From the NCBI RefSeq assembly GCF_033958435.1, contig NC_134140.1:59427001-59491000 (forward strand): DNA of 64,000 bases. Reading direction: 5' to 3'. The position numbers and the translations under genes were made by a program. Positions 10,694 to 22,350 of this stretch are shown here, piece after piece (positions within the stretch are counted from its first letter, which is position 1; each line of letters begins with the position of its first letter). The notes under the pieces were generated by a model, which saw only the letters and a list, made by a program, of their open reading frames with translations, did not search any database and was not told the DNA's origin. This DNA is from Carettochelys insculpta. Lineage: Eukaryota; Chordata; Testudines; Carettochelyidae.

Positions 10694-11402
10694 TGCCTGA
10701 AAGTGCAGCTCACAAGACTAATTCAAACCATGAAGAAAGTCGATAATGATAGTGCATTATGATTAAATTGAGTAAATATAGGTGACTGCCAACATTGCAC
10801 TGCTAATAAAGCTATTAGGACTGATAAAACAAGAATTAACATATCCTTACAACTAATCTCCCTTCTCATTAGAATACTTTTATACCCTGTAATGAAAATT
10901 CTTAAAACAATTTTTCATCTATGATTTCCGGATATTCCATCAATTAAAACAGCTGCAATATATAGAACTTAGTAAGATCCTGGGATCCACTTCTAATAAG
11001 GTACTCCTACACCAATGACAGAACATGTGCCCCCAGGCATGTTCTGCCATATCCCCTGTGTCTACAGCTAAACCACTGAAGCCAGGTCTAAAGGCAAGTA
11101 GAAGGACAAAAGAAATAATAATAATTAATAAAAGTAACAAGCAAGCACGCCTGAGCGGTATGGGTAGCTACATTCCTTGGACTGTGACACAACTTCTTTC
11201 CCATGCTACTCTGCAATATGGATGTAGGAAAGTTGTGTGCACCAGATCCTAAATTTCAGTAGTCCATTAGCCTCAGTCCCACAGTGCAGAGACGCTTTTC
11301 CTGCCTGATCTTTACCCAATCTGCAAAGGTCCCTGCCCCTTTGTTATTGTTATTAGTAGCAAGATGATCTGCGCACTGGAGAACAGCTCTTAGTCAGTAC
11401 AG
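10694..11402. other. Unannotated spacer
   Basis: AT-rich sequence with an AATAATAATTAATAA stretch near 11,112. No gene is recognised. Confidence 0.35.
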
Positions 11403-12070
11403 GTGAACATGGCTCCTGTTCTGAGAACCATCACCTTCCCTGCTGATCACATTCAGGTTCTGATCAGTGTGTGGTGGGAGTACACTGTCCTCCTTGAGTT
11501 CTCCTGCAGCTGCAGGAACGTTCACCTTCACCTATGCTGGGAAATTTCCTGGGGGCTGAAGGAGACTAGTGTTCACCAGACTCTGGCCCAGATCTGGAAG
11601 CAGATGAAATACCCAAAGCTTCTGTAGTGGAGGGCAAAAGACTCCAAAAGGCCCTTGAGGAGTGATCTTTGTACATGTCCATTTTATGACAAACTGGAAC
11701 ACATGTTGTCCAGAGCTCCCAGTGTAGAGCCTGAATTCACTCATGAACCTCTTCTCAGCCCAGTCAACCTCACTGGCAGACAGGATGCCCCTGACAGCAA
11801 GAGGCAGCATGAAATAAGGGACACGCTGCAGGAAGAGCAGCGTGCCATTTTTCACTTCTCTCGGAGATGCTGGATGAGCAACCCCCTTCCACCATAATGA
11901 CTCCAAGAAGGACAGGGAGGAACTAGCAGCGCCACAGAAGGAACCAGCTGCACCTGAGGCTGGTGAGTTACAACAGAACCTGATTTTAAGCCCGGCCCTC
12001 CTCTTCCCCGCCACCCTCTGCCCTCCCCTGAAATGGTCCCTGAAGACGACCAGGCTGTAAAACAATGATT
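11403..12070 (+). pseudogene. Possible Myb/SANT-like transposon-associated protein remnant
   Basis: The plus strand, across stops and a frameshift, reads ITFPADHIQVLISVWWE, then about 80 codons later CTCPFYDKLEHMLS. A tryptophan-rich start followed by a TCPFY-x-L-x-x-IL motif resembles the Myb/SANT-like protein that accompanies Harbinger transposases in many vertebrate repeats. No long intact frame is present. A 216-codon open frame exists on the opposite strand but has no recognisable features, so I regard it as fortuitous. The call is tentative. Confidence 0.35.
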
Positions 12071-13190
12071 TTATTGAATCCTCAAGAAATACTGCTACTG
12101 TATGTTTGATAGAGGCTATAAAAGAGATCATAAACCAAGAATTGTTGTGGCTCTGGGTCCATGCACTGTTTTGCGAGCACACTGTCAGTGATGGTCTGGG
12201 GGCTGCCTGGACCGGGGTGATTTGGAAAAGGCCTGGGTGGTGATATAGGCAACTGTAGAAAACTTCTATAGTTCTTCAGCTGTTACAGCTGTTCTCCACT
12301 CCTTTTAAAATTACAGAAGGTTTCAGTGAATTTTCACAGATTAACCCTCCATCTTCACCTTGATTTTACCATCTCCCTACTAATAGGAGCTGCATGGAAC
12401 TGGGGTGAGGTTAGGTGCAGGGTCCATTAGGTACAGGAAGGGAAAGATTACAAACTATTTTTAACAGACCCAGTCAGCGGTGTCTACCCTATTGCCATTC
12501 TGAGCCATGCTGCAGAGAGTGAAAGGAGTGCAGTGGAGAAACAAGTGCTTTGCCATGCTGATCGGAAGGTTCAGGGACTAAATCGTGATGTGCTTTTTTC
12601 TTTCCCTGTTTCTCTCACTGTTCTTCTCTGGACACAGGGGCTGGATTTTCTGGCAGTGCTGGTAGCTAGGTTTGCAGCAGGTGGATATTTTTAGCGGTTT
12701 GCTTCACCTCCTCTTTGTAAACTCTATCTGCTATTTTAGACTATAATCTATGGCCTGTAAGCAAAGTTCAGAAATCTCAGTGTAGCAGAGATTCCAGCTG
12801 GTTCTTGAGGTTCAATGGCAGTGCAAATGTGCGTGGTCCACCTTCGTAGCAAACCAAACCCCTCCATTCAGCAGTATGCCCCGGGGTGTGACCATTAGCA
12901 GGAACGTCTCTCTGGCATAGGTTGCTAGAACTCTTCCAAAGGGCTAGAAAGCTATCTAACCTCTCCCATTCACTTTGAAAACCGCTGTGTTCTCCAAATA
13001 GCAGCCAGCCAGAAATTGACAACTCATACTATCGCCCATGGAAGGAACTGAACCCAATCCCAACACTCCCCTTGACACTTAAAAAAAAATTACTACAGTG
13101 CATGAATCTCACCATTATTAGCCTTTGCTCCTACCTTTGGCTACAGAAGTTGTCTGAAAAGCAAACATTATAAGAGACGCATTCCTGAAA
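12071..13190. other. Unannotated spacer
   Basis: About 1.1 kb with no gene or repeat that I can name. Confidence 0.35.
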
Positions 13191-13679
13191 TACTATAAAG
13201 TATCAATGTTGTTGCTTCCATTGCTAAGACTGGGGGAGGCAGTGACGTAACAAGGACGAGGCAAGTGGAGGACTGAGGAGGTGCAGGTTGCCATTCGGGG
13301 CACCCAAGGAATTCCTGATGCCCAAGTCCATGCTCCCTGGTGCTGCCTCCTCCAGGACCCCACTGGTAAGGCTGCTTGAGTCATGGGGCTGTGTGGTAGG
13401 TCCCAGCGGGGCGTGGGGCTGGGCCGGGCCAGGGCCAGGGCCAGGCAGTGGATGTGGCGCAGCCCGAGCCCCATGACCGCTTGGAGACTGCCAGGCACCC
13501 ACATACCACCCAGCTGTGTGCTGGCCTCTGCCTCTGGGCACAATGCTCAGAGCAGCCCAGACTCCAACCTGGCTGCTGGGGATCCCCAAGGGTTGAGATG
13601 CTGCCCAGAGCCACTCAGTGCAGCCACAGGCCAGACCCTGGGACTCAAACCTGCAAATTCCTCCCAGTACCTCAGCCTT

Positions 13680-13830
13680 CCCTGGCAGCTGAGCACTTAG
13701 GCATCGCCTAGGAGAGATTCAGGTACCGCCCATCTGATTAGCAGAGCGCCCACAGCCACCCCCAGTTGGCAGCCTGTGTTTCTACTGGTGGTGCCCACCC
13801 ACACATGCCCCTGTGCAGAGCACCACCCGC
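13680..13830 (+). mobile_element. hAT-type MITE fragment, CAGTGTTCC family
   Basis: Shares CTGATTAGCAGAGCGCCCACAG and GTGTTTCTACTGGTGGTGCC with the copies at 3,582 and 10,502. Instead of the usual right end, it runs into the CAC-rich minisatellite, so it is interrupted there. Confidence 0.6.
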
Positions 13831-14650
13831 ACTCCCTGGCCCCGCCCCTGCACACAGTGCCACCACATACACCACGTCCCTGCAAATAGGGCCACCCACC
13901 CTTCCTATCCCTGCACACAGCACCGCACACAGCCATCCCCTGTGCACAGCACCACTTACCCTCTTTGATCATGTACACACAGCACTACCACAGATACCCT
14001 GCCCACAGCACCACCTCCAAACACTCTTCCTCTCTGCACAGCATCACACCCCCGCCCCCGTGCGCAGTGCCCCTGCCACCAGCACGCCCTCTATACAGCA
14101 TTAGCAGCGCTTATACACACACACACTGCACCACAACTCACACCTGTACTGACACACAGTGCCACGAGCATACCCTGCCACTGCCTATCACCCCCTTCCG
14201 CACACCCTGCCCATCACCCCACTTCCACACCTCCCACCCCTGCACACTGCCCCACACCCTGCCCCTGCAAACCTCTCCACTCCCATATATGCTGCTCCTC
14301 TACAGTGCCCCACCTTCACACACTCTGTACCTGCACACACAGGACCACCAGCACTTGGTACAGCATCACCACCATTTACACCCTGCCTGTACACACTTCA
14401 TTATCTCCAAACACCCTCTCCCGACCCACAATACCACCTGCATCTCCACACACACGCACATACTGCCCATATGCACGGCACCATCGTGCACACCCTACCT
14501 TTACACACACACACTGCTTGTGCACAGCACTACCAGCGCACACCCTTGGCCCTACACACGGCAACACTTCCCACATTGTTATCTTGGCTCTGCCCCCAGT
14601 GCTATCAGCACACGCACCCACTTCCTGCATGAGCCCGCCATAGTCTGCCG
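13795..14650. repeat. CAC-rich degenerate minisatellite
   Basis: About 850 bp of degenerate tandem units built from CACAGCACCACC, CACACCCTGCCC and CTGCACAC, with variable unit length (roughly 25-40 bp). One strand is strongly C- and A-biased, which suppresses stop codons and opens several long frames. None has homology-like features and I do not call them genes. Confidence 0.85.
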
Positions 14651-15956
14651 CGAGCAGTCACTAGGGGCACAGGCCCCACTGAGATGGGAGAGACAGAGGC
14701 ACAGCAGGTCCACCCCACACACAGCCCACCCGCCCCCTGCCAGTGAGCCCAGGGGGAATATTCTTGCCTCAGGTGCAAAATTAGCTAGCTATGGCGCTGT
14801 GGGGACCAGGGGATTTCTTAGCTTCTTTCAAAGGAAAATAATGCCAGCCTTGTGTTTGAACTGGCAAGACCTTCTGCTGCCCAGAGGGAAGCCATTCAGC
14901 TGTGGGAGCAGGAGCAATGTTGCAGAGACAGCTCAGGCCAATGGACAAAATGCCTGGATAACCTCCTCTTTGGCATGGACAGGAGGCTCCAGGAGTGGTT
15001 TGAGTTCCTCTGGGCAGGTAAAGTCACTGATTAACTGCTTCTGGGGCAAGAGACACACCACAGGGAATGGGAACATGGCAGGGGGACCTAGCCCGAAGGG
15101 AACCAGAGCATGCCCTATGCAGGCAGTCATGCAACTGGTGACTGAATAAACTTGGGGCTCACCTGCTGCGGTGGCCACTGCTGTTCTCCAGATATTGGCC
15201 TCACCTCCTCCTACTTTTACTCCTCCTCATCCAGCTGCCACTAAGGTGCTGCTAAGATAGAAGAACCCTTCCCTTGCCCACAGTGACTGGAAGAAGCCTA
15301 CAGGATTCTTAGCACAACACCCTTCGCTAGCATTCAATTTCCTCACAGAGGAACCCTCTCCAACCATGCAGGAGGGGAATGAGGAGTGTGATGCAATCTC
15401 TGAAATCCAGCAACTGTCTGCCCCACTAATTCCATGCAGGAGACATCTCTGGTTGAATCCCCCAGACAATTTTCCACAGATGTTTCCCTCTTGTCAAGGA
15501 CAGCAGGAGGGGACAGGCAAGAAGACAGGTGCAGAGACATTAATGTGCTCAGAGAGTCAGACCTGTTGTGTGTTCATTTGGAGTTTCTGTTAAAGCACTT
15601 CACTTTTATGGTACATGTGTCATGAAGGTCTGTTTCCTCAGTCAGAAGTTCTGATGATGTGGTTTCCTCCATGATATTATCCCAACTTTTTTGAAATGAA
15701 AGCTGATATGGTAATGTGATCACTGGACTCCAGTAGTAAAGCTTTTAGAGAGATACTAATATTGTGAAATTAGTGATAGAATTCCAAGCATTGACAATTT
15801 TGCAATGAGAGGTAATGGATTTGTATTTATTGAGACTTCTGAGTTTAATTTTGTCATCCTAAAATTGTAAGATCACATTGAAATAGTAAAGTCTTCCAAG
15901 GCTATAGTCCCCTTTGGATAAATTGACTCACCAGTGACAATTAATAATAATAAAAA
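14651..15956. other. Unannotated spacer, partly GC-rich
   Basis: A GC-rich tail of the minisatellite region grades into ordinary sequence near 15,600. A short frame around 14,852-15,034 (REAIQLWEQEQ, DRRLQEWFEFLWAG) vaguely resembles the C-terminal helix of Myb/SANT-like transposon proteins, but this is too weak to annotate. Confidence 0.3.
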
Positions 15957-16055
15957 ACTATAATAGAATCTTAGGGTTGGTATAAGCCTCAGGAGGTCAA
16001 GTTCAACCCCCTGCTAAAATCAGGACCATCCCACTAACTCATCTCTGTTTCCCTT
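15957..16055 (-). mobile_element. CR1 LINE 3' end, minus strand
   Basis: Reads TAGAATCTTAGGGTTGG followed by CTCAGGAGGTCAAGTTCAAC and CCCCCTGCTAAAATCAGGAC, the inverse of the CR1 3' terminal region (compare the plus-strand end at 45,840-45,894). Only about 100 bp remain. Confidence 0.75.
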
Positions 16056-17706
16056 CCCTGCTTAAGTATTATAACATGATCATGACTGCAACATTGATCT
16101 GCAACAAGTCCTGTAACCTGCTGATGAAGTTTATTAGTTTAGTGAATGCGTACACTCTCTGTGGTCTAATAGTGACCTCAGAAACAGTTCTCATTGGATG
16201 GGCCCGATGATTTTTTCCAAAAAATATCAAGCATCATTGACACTGTTGCCTCTTTGTAAAAATAGAAGATTTCCTTACAAGCATATTATGCTATGCAACA
16301 ATATTATCAGTATTTTAAATGTCAGCTAATCATGGGAGAAAGAAACTAAAGTCTTTTAAAGAGAGATCATTCTGTAAACAAACTGGAAATGATAAGAATC
16401 GCTGAATATTGCATAAGATCACCCACATCACTGTTCTCCTTTTCCAGAATGAGTTGTTTGAGTCAGTGAGCTGGGAATTTTAATGTCACAGCTGAGCTGC
16501 AGTCATTCACATTTTTGCTTTTCTTATTGTTATTTTAAGACTTAGAATGTAGTGCTTTAAAAAATGAATGTGATTGACAAATTCAAAACACGCCTGAAAA
16601 TCTTGAGGCGCAATTGTGTAAATATGTATGTACATCAAAGGTGTTATACACATGGTCAAAATTAAGTAAGAGTGTAAGGATCAGTATGCTTGTTGTCTTC
16701 CTTCTGGCTCTTTGGATTGGGGCCTATATTTTCAAGAAATAATTGTTACCCTAACTACTATGTGTATCTTTAGTGCTCTGATTTTACCATCACATTTGAA
16801 AATTTATCTAAGATATTTATTATTAGGGTTCCAATTACTATAGTAGCTGAGCACATCACACTAAAAATATTGACACACATCACAGATCAGAAGCAGGGAA
16901 CTACTATCATTCTGATTTTACAGATGTGGAGCTGAGGCACAGTGAGACTAAGTTTATGGCTACATTATGGCGTAGCCTGTAGTACCTCCTGATGCAGATG
17001 CAACATATATTGATAGGGGAACTTTCACTAATATTGGAATACCACCTCCCCAAATGCCTTTTGCTATGTGCCCAGAAGCTTTCTAGAGCTCTGGAGAGCA
17101 TGATTGCATCTGTAAAGTCTGTATAGCTGAGTCACTAGATTGTATGTGTTTTTGCACCCTTGATTAATGTAGCTATATTAGTGTAAATTTTGAATCACAC
17201 AAAAAATCAGTGGTAAAGCTAAGAAATGGTCCTGAGTCCCCAGATATTGCTCTAGACATCAGACCATATATTTTCTGACCCATCACACTCCCTGAAGAAT
17301 CCTAGGGCCAACTCCTGCAAACCTTCACTCATAGTCTATTTGAGCAAAGGCACATGGGACTGGGACCCAATGGAAAATACACAGGATTTCAGTTGCAAAC
17401 AAAGCTTTGAATACAGACTTGAAAATTAAAATACAGGCTTGAAAATTAAACTAAGATTTCCAAATGCAGTCAAATTGTTCATGAGACTGATCTTTCTGTA
17501 AAGAAATTGCTATGTGCTGGCTGGCCATGAATACACTGACAAACTGCTGCATTTGCACACAACATCTTTGCATGGGAAGGACTCAAGGCAGTGGTAGCAC
17601 AGCTGTGCAATGTGCTCTTCAGGCCTGTTAAATTTGTGCACCTATTTTCGTTTCAAACAACCACAATTACTTGGCTTTTAATGTAGACCCATTTCTCATA
17701 TACTTC
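16056..17706. other. Unannotated AT-rich upstream flank
   Basis: About 1.65 kb with low GC content. No exon, gene or clear repeat is seen. Confidence 0.4.
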
Positions 17707-17719
17707 AGACACTAGGATT

Positions 17720-17889
17720 AAAACAAAAAAGCAGTAAAGTAGCACTTTAAAGACTAACAAAATAATTTATTAGGTGAGCTTTTGTGGCACAGCTCACCTA
17801 ATAAATTATTTTGTTAGTCTTTAAAGTGCTACTTTACTGCTTTTTTGTTTTGATACTATATAGACTAGCATGGCTTTCTCTCTGTTATT
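17720..17889 (+). mobile_element. Short Penelope-like insertion forming a perfect 61-bp palindrome
   Basis: Arms 17,720-17,780 and 17,791-17,851 are exact reverse complements, separated by 10 bases. The right arm continues into the PLE terminal extension (ATAGACTAGCATGGC) up to 17,889; the left arm lacks it. Both sides carry AGACACTAGGATT (17,707-17,719 and 17,890-17,902), a perfect 13-bp target-site duplication. The whole insertion is therefore a single event of 170 bp consisting only of terminal-repeat sequence in head-to-head orientation. It lies about 300 bp upstream of the IRF2 promoter region. Confidence 0.9.
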
Positions 17890-18195
17890 AGACACTAGGA
17901 TTGTTTTCCATACCATTTTGTTTTCAATCTTGTGCACACCCAATTTCAGCACATAAACTTACTTCCTTTTAATCCTGTGCTTCCAAAGAGATCTGAATAT
18001 TGTGATATTTCCCCCAAAACACTTCTCTCTAGAAGAGAACAATCTGCCAGTCACTTATTTGTGGATTGCAGGGCGGAGAGAAAAACATGACGCCGCTGTC
18101 TTGTGTCTTCAGTTTTCTGTGCTCTGGAATAGAAAGCTCCTTCTGTCTCTAACACACTAACAGACTGCTGCTGCTCGCTGCCGCTTCTAGAGGGA

Positions 18196-18210
18196 AGTGA
18201 AAATGAAATC
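18196..18210 (+). promoter_or_regulatory. Candidate ISRE / IRF-binding element
   Basis: The sequence AGTGAAAATGAAATC fits the interferon-stimulated response element pattern GAAANNGAAA (here GAAAATGAAA). A second, more loosely spaced GAAA pair follows about 20 bases downstream (GAAATGATGAAAG). IRF-family proteins bind such paired GAAA cores, and the human IRF2 promoter has been reported to be responsive to IRF1 through an IRF site. The position, just upstream of the CpG island, suits autoregulation or interferon control of IRF2. The match is seen; function is inferred. Confidence 0.5.
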
Positions 18211-19543
18211 GACTTTTCCGAGAAATGATGAAAGCGGCTGTGTCTGCCAATGAAAGGCTGCGGTAAACTTCCGCACCTCTCCCATCTCAGCCCCCACCCT
18301 CTTCTGCACAAACAGGCCGGGGAGAGAGGTGGGGGGAATTTCCAAGCCTCAGCTCCTCGCAGTTTCCTCTCCTTGTTTTGCTTTCGATCTGGACTCTTCT
18401 CAGCCAAAGCAGAGGCAGTAACTTTTAGTTTTACTCCTGCGATTATTCAGCTGGGTGTTTTCATTTCCATTTTGCATCCCTTGGCAACGGCGTTAACCTT
18501 GAGGAATTATACAAATACCCTGAATAGCACATTAAACAAGGTAAAAATATTTTAACTACTACTGTCTCTGTGCATTTCCACAAATGTTTGGCAAACAGGA
18601 AGTGCCTGCTCTCAAATAATTAATATTGATTTAAAAAAGAAAAGGTCAGCACTGTTTTGGATCATATGATTTTAGGTGAAGCTGCTGCTAGGGAGAGGAA
18701 AGCTGATTTCACTTTTGCATTTGAAAAGGCAGAGAAGGTGATCGAGTGGAAGGACATGTGGTTGTCTGGGACCGTGTCGAGAGCGACCGGGTGTCCAGAT
18801 CGGCGGGGTTTTTGGCTTTGAATTTATTTTGGGTCTGATGCGGGGAGATGATCAACAACGGAAACAAAGGAGGGAAGCGTTTAATTCTCCCGCTGTGACA
18901 GATGGGAAGGAGAGAGCTGGACCCCGGGGGGGAGAAAGGCAAGAGGAAAAAAAGACGCCAAACAACACGGAGGGATATGAAAGCAGCGATTTCCACCCCC
19001 GCAGCGCGAGCCTGCTGCCCGTAGCTGCGGCGCGCGGAAAGTTAATGGAGTGGCGGAGCTCAGCGGGGGTGGCGGAGCTGCGGACATTTCCTGCAGGTGA
19101 TCAGCTCCCCACCGCCGCCCCGCTGGGTTGGGGCCCGGGGGCGGGGAGGGAGCCGGGCTGAGGCCGTGCCCAGCGGCCGCGGGCAGGGGCCGTAGTGCGG
19201 CGAGGCGCGGCATGGGGGGGCGAATAACCCCTTCCCCGCCCGGCCGGGGCGCGGGGGGCTCCGCCGCGGCACTTGTTGAGGGCTGGGGCCTGGGTGGGGG
19301 GAGGGTCAAGTGAGTCCCTCCGGGCCGCTGCTTCCTGCAGAGGCCGGGCAAAGCAGGCCCGGGCGGGGGGCGCATGAGCAGAGCCCGTGCCCGGGGACCC
19401 CGCGCGTTTCTACCGTGCTCGGGTGGGGCCCCGGCGGGGGGGGCACTTCCCTCCCCCCCGCAGCCCGAGCTGGGGGTTATACAAGCCCCAGCACGCGCCC
19501 CCCTCCCGCCCCAGGCGGGCAGTGACGAAGCGGCCTCTCGCGC

Positions 19544-19553
19544 CCAATGGCGG
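19544..19553 (+). promoter_or_regulatory. CCAAT box overlapping an ATGGCGG (YY1-like) site
   Basis: CCAATGGCGG occurs once in the island. CCAAT is the NF-Y core and ATGGCGG is close to the YY1 core common near start sites of TATA-less promoters. It may mark the core promoter. Confidence 0.4.
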
Positions 19554-19597
19554 GGCCGAGCGCGGGGCTCTACCGCGCGCCACTCGCTGCCCCCCGC

Positions 19598-19670
19598 CGG
19601 CGGCGGCGGCGGCGTTCGGGCTGGGGCTGGGGCTGGGGCTGGGGCTGGGGGGCGCGCGCGCGCGCGCGGG
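19598..19670. repeat. (CGG)n, (CTGGGG)5 and (GC)n simple repeats in the promoter
   Basis: A run of CGG units (19,598-19,613) is followed by five CTGGGG units (19,621-19,650) and an alternating GC tract (about 19,652-19,668). Four-G runs spaced by two bases can form a G-quadruplex, and alternating GC can adopt Z-DNA. Both are inference from sequence. Confidence 0.85.
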
Positions 19671-22066
19671 GCCGGGTTCGCAGCGCGTGCCGCTGCTGGC
19701 TGGGGCTTCCCCCCGTGCAGCCCCCGCGGGCTGTGCTGCGGAGGGGTGACCCCGGGTGACCCCGTCCCCGCCAGCCGGCGGGGGAAGAGAGAGTGTGTGT
19801 ATGTGTTTGGCTGCAGCTAGTCAGGCTGCCTGGGCCCAGCCCCCTTCCTGCGGGCCGCGTGCTGCAGCCGGGGCCTGTGCGGCTGCTTTTTGTTGTTTGT
19901 ACCCCCGGACCAGGGCTCCCTTCGCTTGCGCACTGGCCGGAAGCGGGGGGAGAGCGTCCCAGCCCTGGGCAGAGCCGCACCTGTGTGCGCCGGGCCTAAA
20001 GCACAATTGGGCCCCGTCCGTGCCAGCCGCTAAACAGCCTTTTTCCTTGACTAGCCCTGGCTGCACCGCGGAAATGAGCCAGATATTTGCTGGTTCAGTT
20101 GCCCTGGTGTTAAAAAGTAACGGGAGCCCTGTTGTGATCCTGGGACCATAACCTGGGCCTGTACCAGCCCTGGTGTTCGTGAGCTGCCATTTCCTGTCGC
20201 AGTTCTAAGCACAGTGTCGGTTGTTCAGCCCTCATCTGGCCGGGGGACGGGGTGGTTAAAACTACAGCGGCTGATCGTGGGTGCCAAGTGCTTCCGACCT
20301 TGCTGTGTTGAGTGGGAAAGTTTTGAGAAAAGCCCTCGAAGGCGTTACTCATAATAAATACAGTTATAGGAGGATCTTAGGAGAGCTGCATGGTGTGTTG
20401 AGCACAAAAATGGTGCCTGGTAGTATACGGAATACAGGCATTCCTAATTGATTTCTCAACATGTTTACAATCCAAGGTGCCCATTGGCAAAGTATGAGTC
20501 ATTTTCCTGCTATAAATAGAAGCAAAATGTCCTTGGGACATTAGTCTGTATTACTAGAATGTAAAATGTTATAAGGTTTTATATTGTATTAATACACAGT
20601 TTGAGTCTCAGATTTTTCTACAGCAACTGTTAGTGAGATATGAAATGCTTGTAGAAGCAGGTCTGCGTAATAACATTGGGTTTGTCTTGAGGCTTTTTTT
20701 TCCCCTGTTGTATACATGGGAATTGTGATCTGCATGTTGTTCATTGAAAACAGTGTTATCCAGTAAAACATGAATGACATTTTTTTTGTTATTTGCCTTT
20801 CATATCTAATGCATTGAAGTACCCAGTTGATACATCCAAGCAGATTTCTGATATCTGCATAGGGCCTTATTGATGGTCAGTGGGGCTCTGGAGAGGTACA
20901 GAGTACCGCCCACATCGATCAGCTTGCATTATTGAAGTCAATATTTTTAAAGAATGCACTACACTTGCGCTGCTAGAAGTTCTGTCATTCAAACGATGTT
21001 GTTTGAAATGTGTTATATATTGGTTGTCACTAGGCACATCCTGGAAGATGTGCTTATGGTCTGATTATTAATCAAAGAGAACACCATTAGGCTAAGGGCC
21101 ATGGCTGCTTTTCAAACAAAGTTCATTATGAAAACAACAGGGCTTTTGTTTGTGTACAGCTAGCTCAGTTCCTCTGGTCAAATTCTCACTCAGCTAGAGG
21201 AATCTTATTGGTCTCAGAATCAGAATCTAGAACTTTGCTTTTAATTAATATATGATTATAACAGTTCGATGTGCAAATATTTTTAGATTGCAGTCACTAA
21301 GATGTAGTAGAAATTGTAATCTATCACTCCGTTTGTTGATGATATATCATCTTCTACATTTAAACATTATATAATGTTTTAATAGTTTTGCCAAGTGTAC
21401 CTCTTGCGTAACCTAGTACAATGAAGAGTGAATTGACTGTTGAGCCAACATTTTAAATTCACTATAATGGGAAAAATGGTGGCATAATTAAAGCCAGCAG
21501 AGTTAAGAATCAAAGTTTGAAACATCAACACTCTGAAGTCAGTCTGAATCTTTCCTCTGCTGTCAGATGTTACTTTGGGCATAAACAAGGCCTATCTATC
21601 TTGGACTGCTCTTTGCATGTACTTTGTTGTTAAATCCCTTAAATTTGTCCTGTGAGTAATGGTCAATGAAGGTATTCTTTTGGTTGGCCCTTTCTGCATT
21701 ATCTTTCATTTATATTTGTGTAAAGCAGCAGAAGTGCTGAGTGTTCAGTCTGAGAGCACTGGATTTCTTGATAAAATACTCATTGCACTAGCAGTGGAGT
21801 ATGTTGTATTCTGCCACACTGCAGTTTGGTAACCAGGAAACAAATTCACAACAGAGGTAGTTATAAACTGCATATTTTCCTTTTCTTTCTCTGCTCATCT
21901 GTATCTGTTTCCTGCAGACACGCTTATACTTAGTTTTAAGCAAATGTGCAGTCCTATCAACAGCAATGAAGCTACTCATGTGTAAAAGTAAGCATGTATG
22001 TTAAGTATTTACAAGATTGGGAGTCAGCATTTGAGCTGTTTAGATGTTTAACACGAAGTTTTAAAG

Positions 22067-22311
22067 TAGGGATGTAAAAATCCCAGTTAATTGATTAATT
22101 GGTTAAGTGGTAGGTTAAACCTACCTTTTAACCTGTTAACTAATTAAGATGAGGGGTGGCTGGGGAGGCTGCCTCAGCCGGAGCATGCTTGCAGTGCTGC
22201 TGTGGGTGGGAGGCATTCCAGTACAGCTGGAACAGCCTCCCACCCCTTACTGGAACCACTAATCCTTATCCTAACCAGGTGAGGTTTATCAGTTAACCTG
22301 TAACATCCCTA
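22067..22311. mobile_element. hAT-type MITE with perfect 8-bp target duplication
   Basis: Ends TAGGGATGT and ACATCCCTA are inverted repeats. TTTTAAAG lies immediately outside both ends (22,059-22,066 and 22,312-22,319). The interior is largely palindromic, with GGAGGC/GCCTCC blocks around the centre. The identical duplication indicates a fairly clean insertion. A related element start (TAGGGATGTTAAAG) occurs at 56,704. Confidence 0.9.
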
Positions 22312-22350
22312 TTTTAAAGTACAGTAGAGCTGTACAACATGGTAGTGTAG

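Larger units (their letters stand above)
18850..20010 (+). promoter_or_regulatory. IRF2: CpG island: IRF2 promoter and probable noncoding exon 1
   Basis: This is the only long stretch of very high GC and CpG density upstream of the coding exons, and IRF2 in other vertebrates starts with a noncoding exon in a CpG island followed by a long intron. It contains many GC boxes and a CCAAT box. The exact start site and the first splice donor cannot be fixed. The best donor-like sequence in the island is CAA|GTGAGT at 19,310; another candidate upstream of it is AAG|GTAAAA at 18,541. Long open frames on both strands here reflect base composition, not coding. Confidence 0.7.

Noticed and set aside
11532..12182. 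216-codon open frame on the minus strand
   Set aside because: No recognisable motif, no splice or promoter context, and the plus strand there better resembles a decayed Myb/SANT-like protein.
13965..15149. 394-codon open frame on the plus strand
   Set aside because: It lies mostly in the CAC-rich minisatellite, where stop codons are rare on both strands; the product is low-complexity His/Thr/Pro with no domain.
1..18000. A second host gene upstream of IRF2 (for example the neighbour known in mammals)
   Set aside because: No splice-bounded conserved coding segment was found; all recognisable coding similarity is to mobile elements.
18829..20151. Several open frames on both strands of the CpG island
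   Set aside because: High GC lowers stop frequency; products are Gly/Ala/Arg/Pro-rich without domains, and exon 1 of IRF2 is expected to be noncoding.
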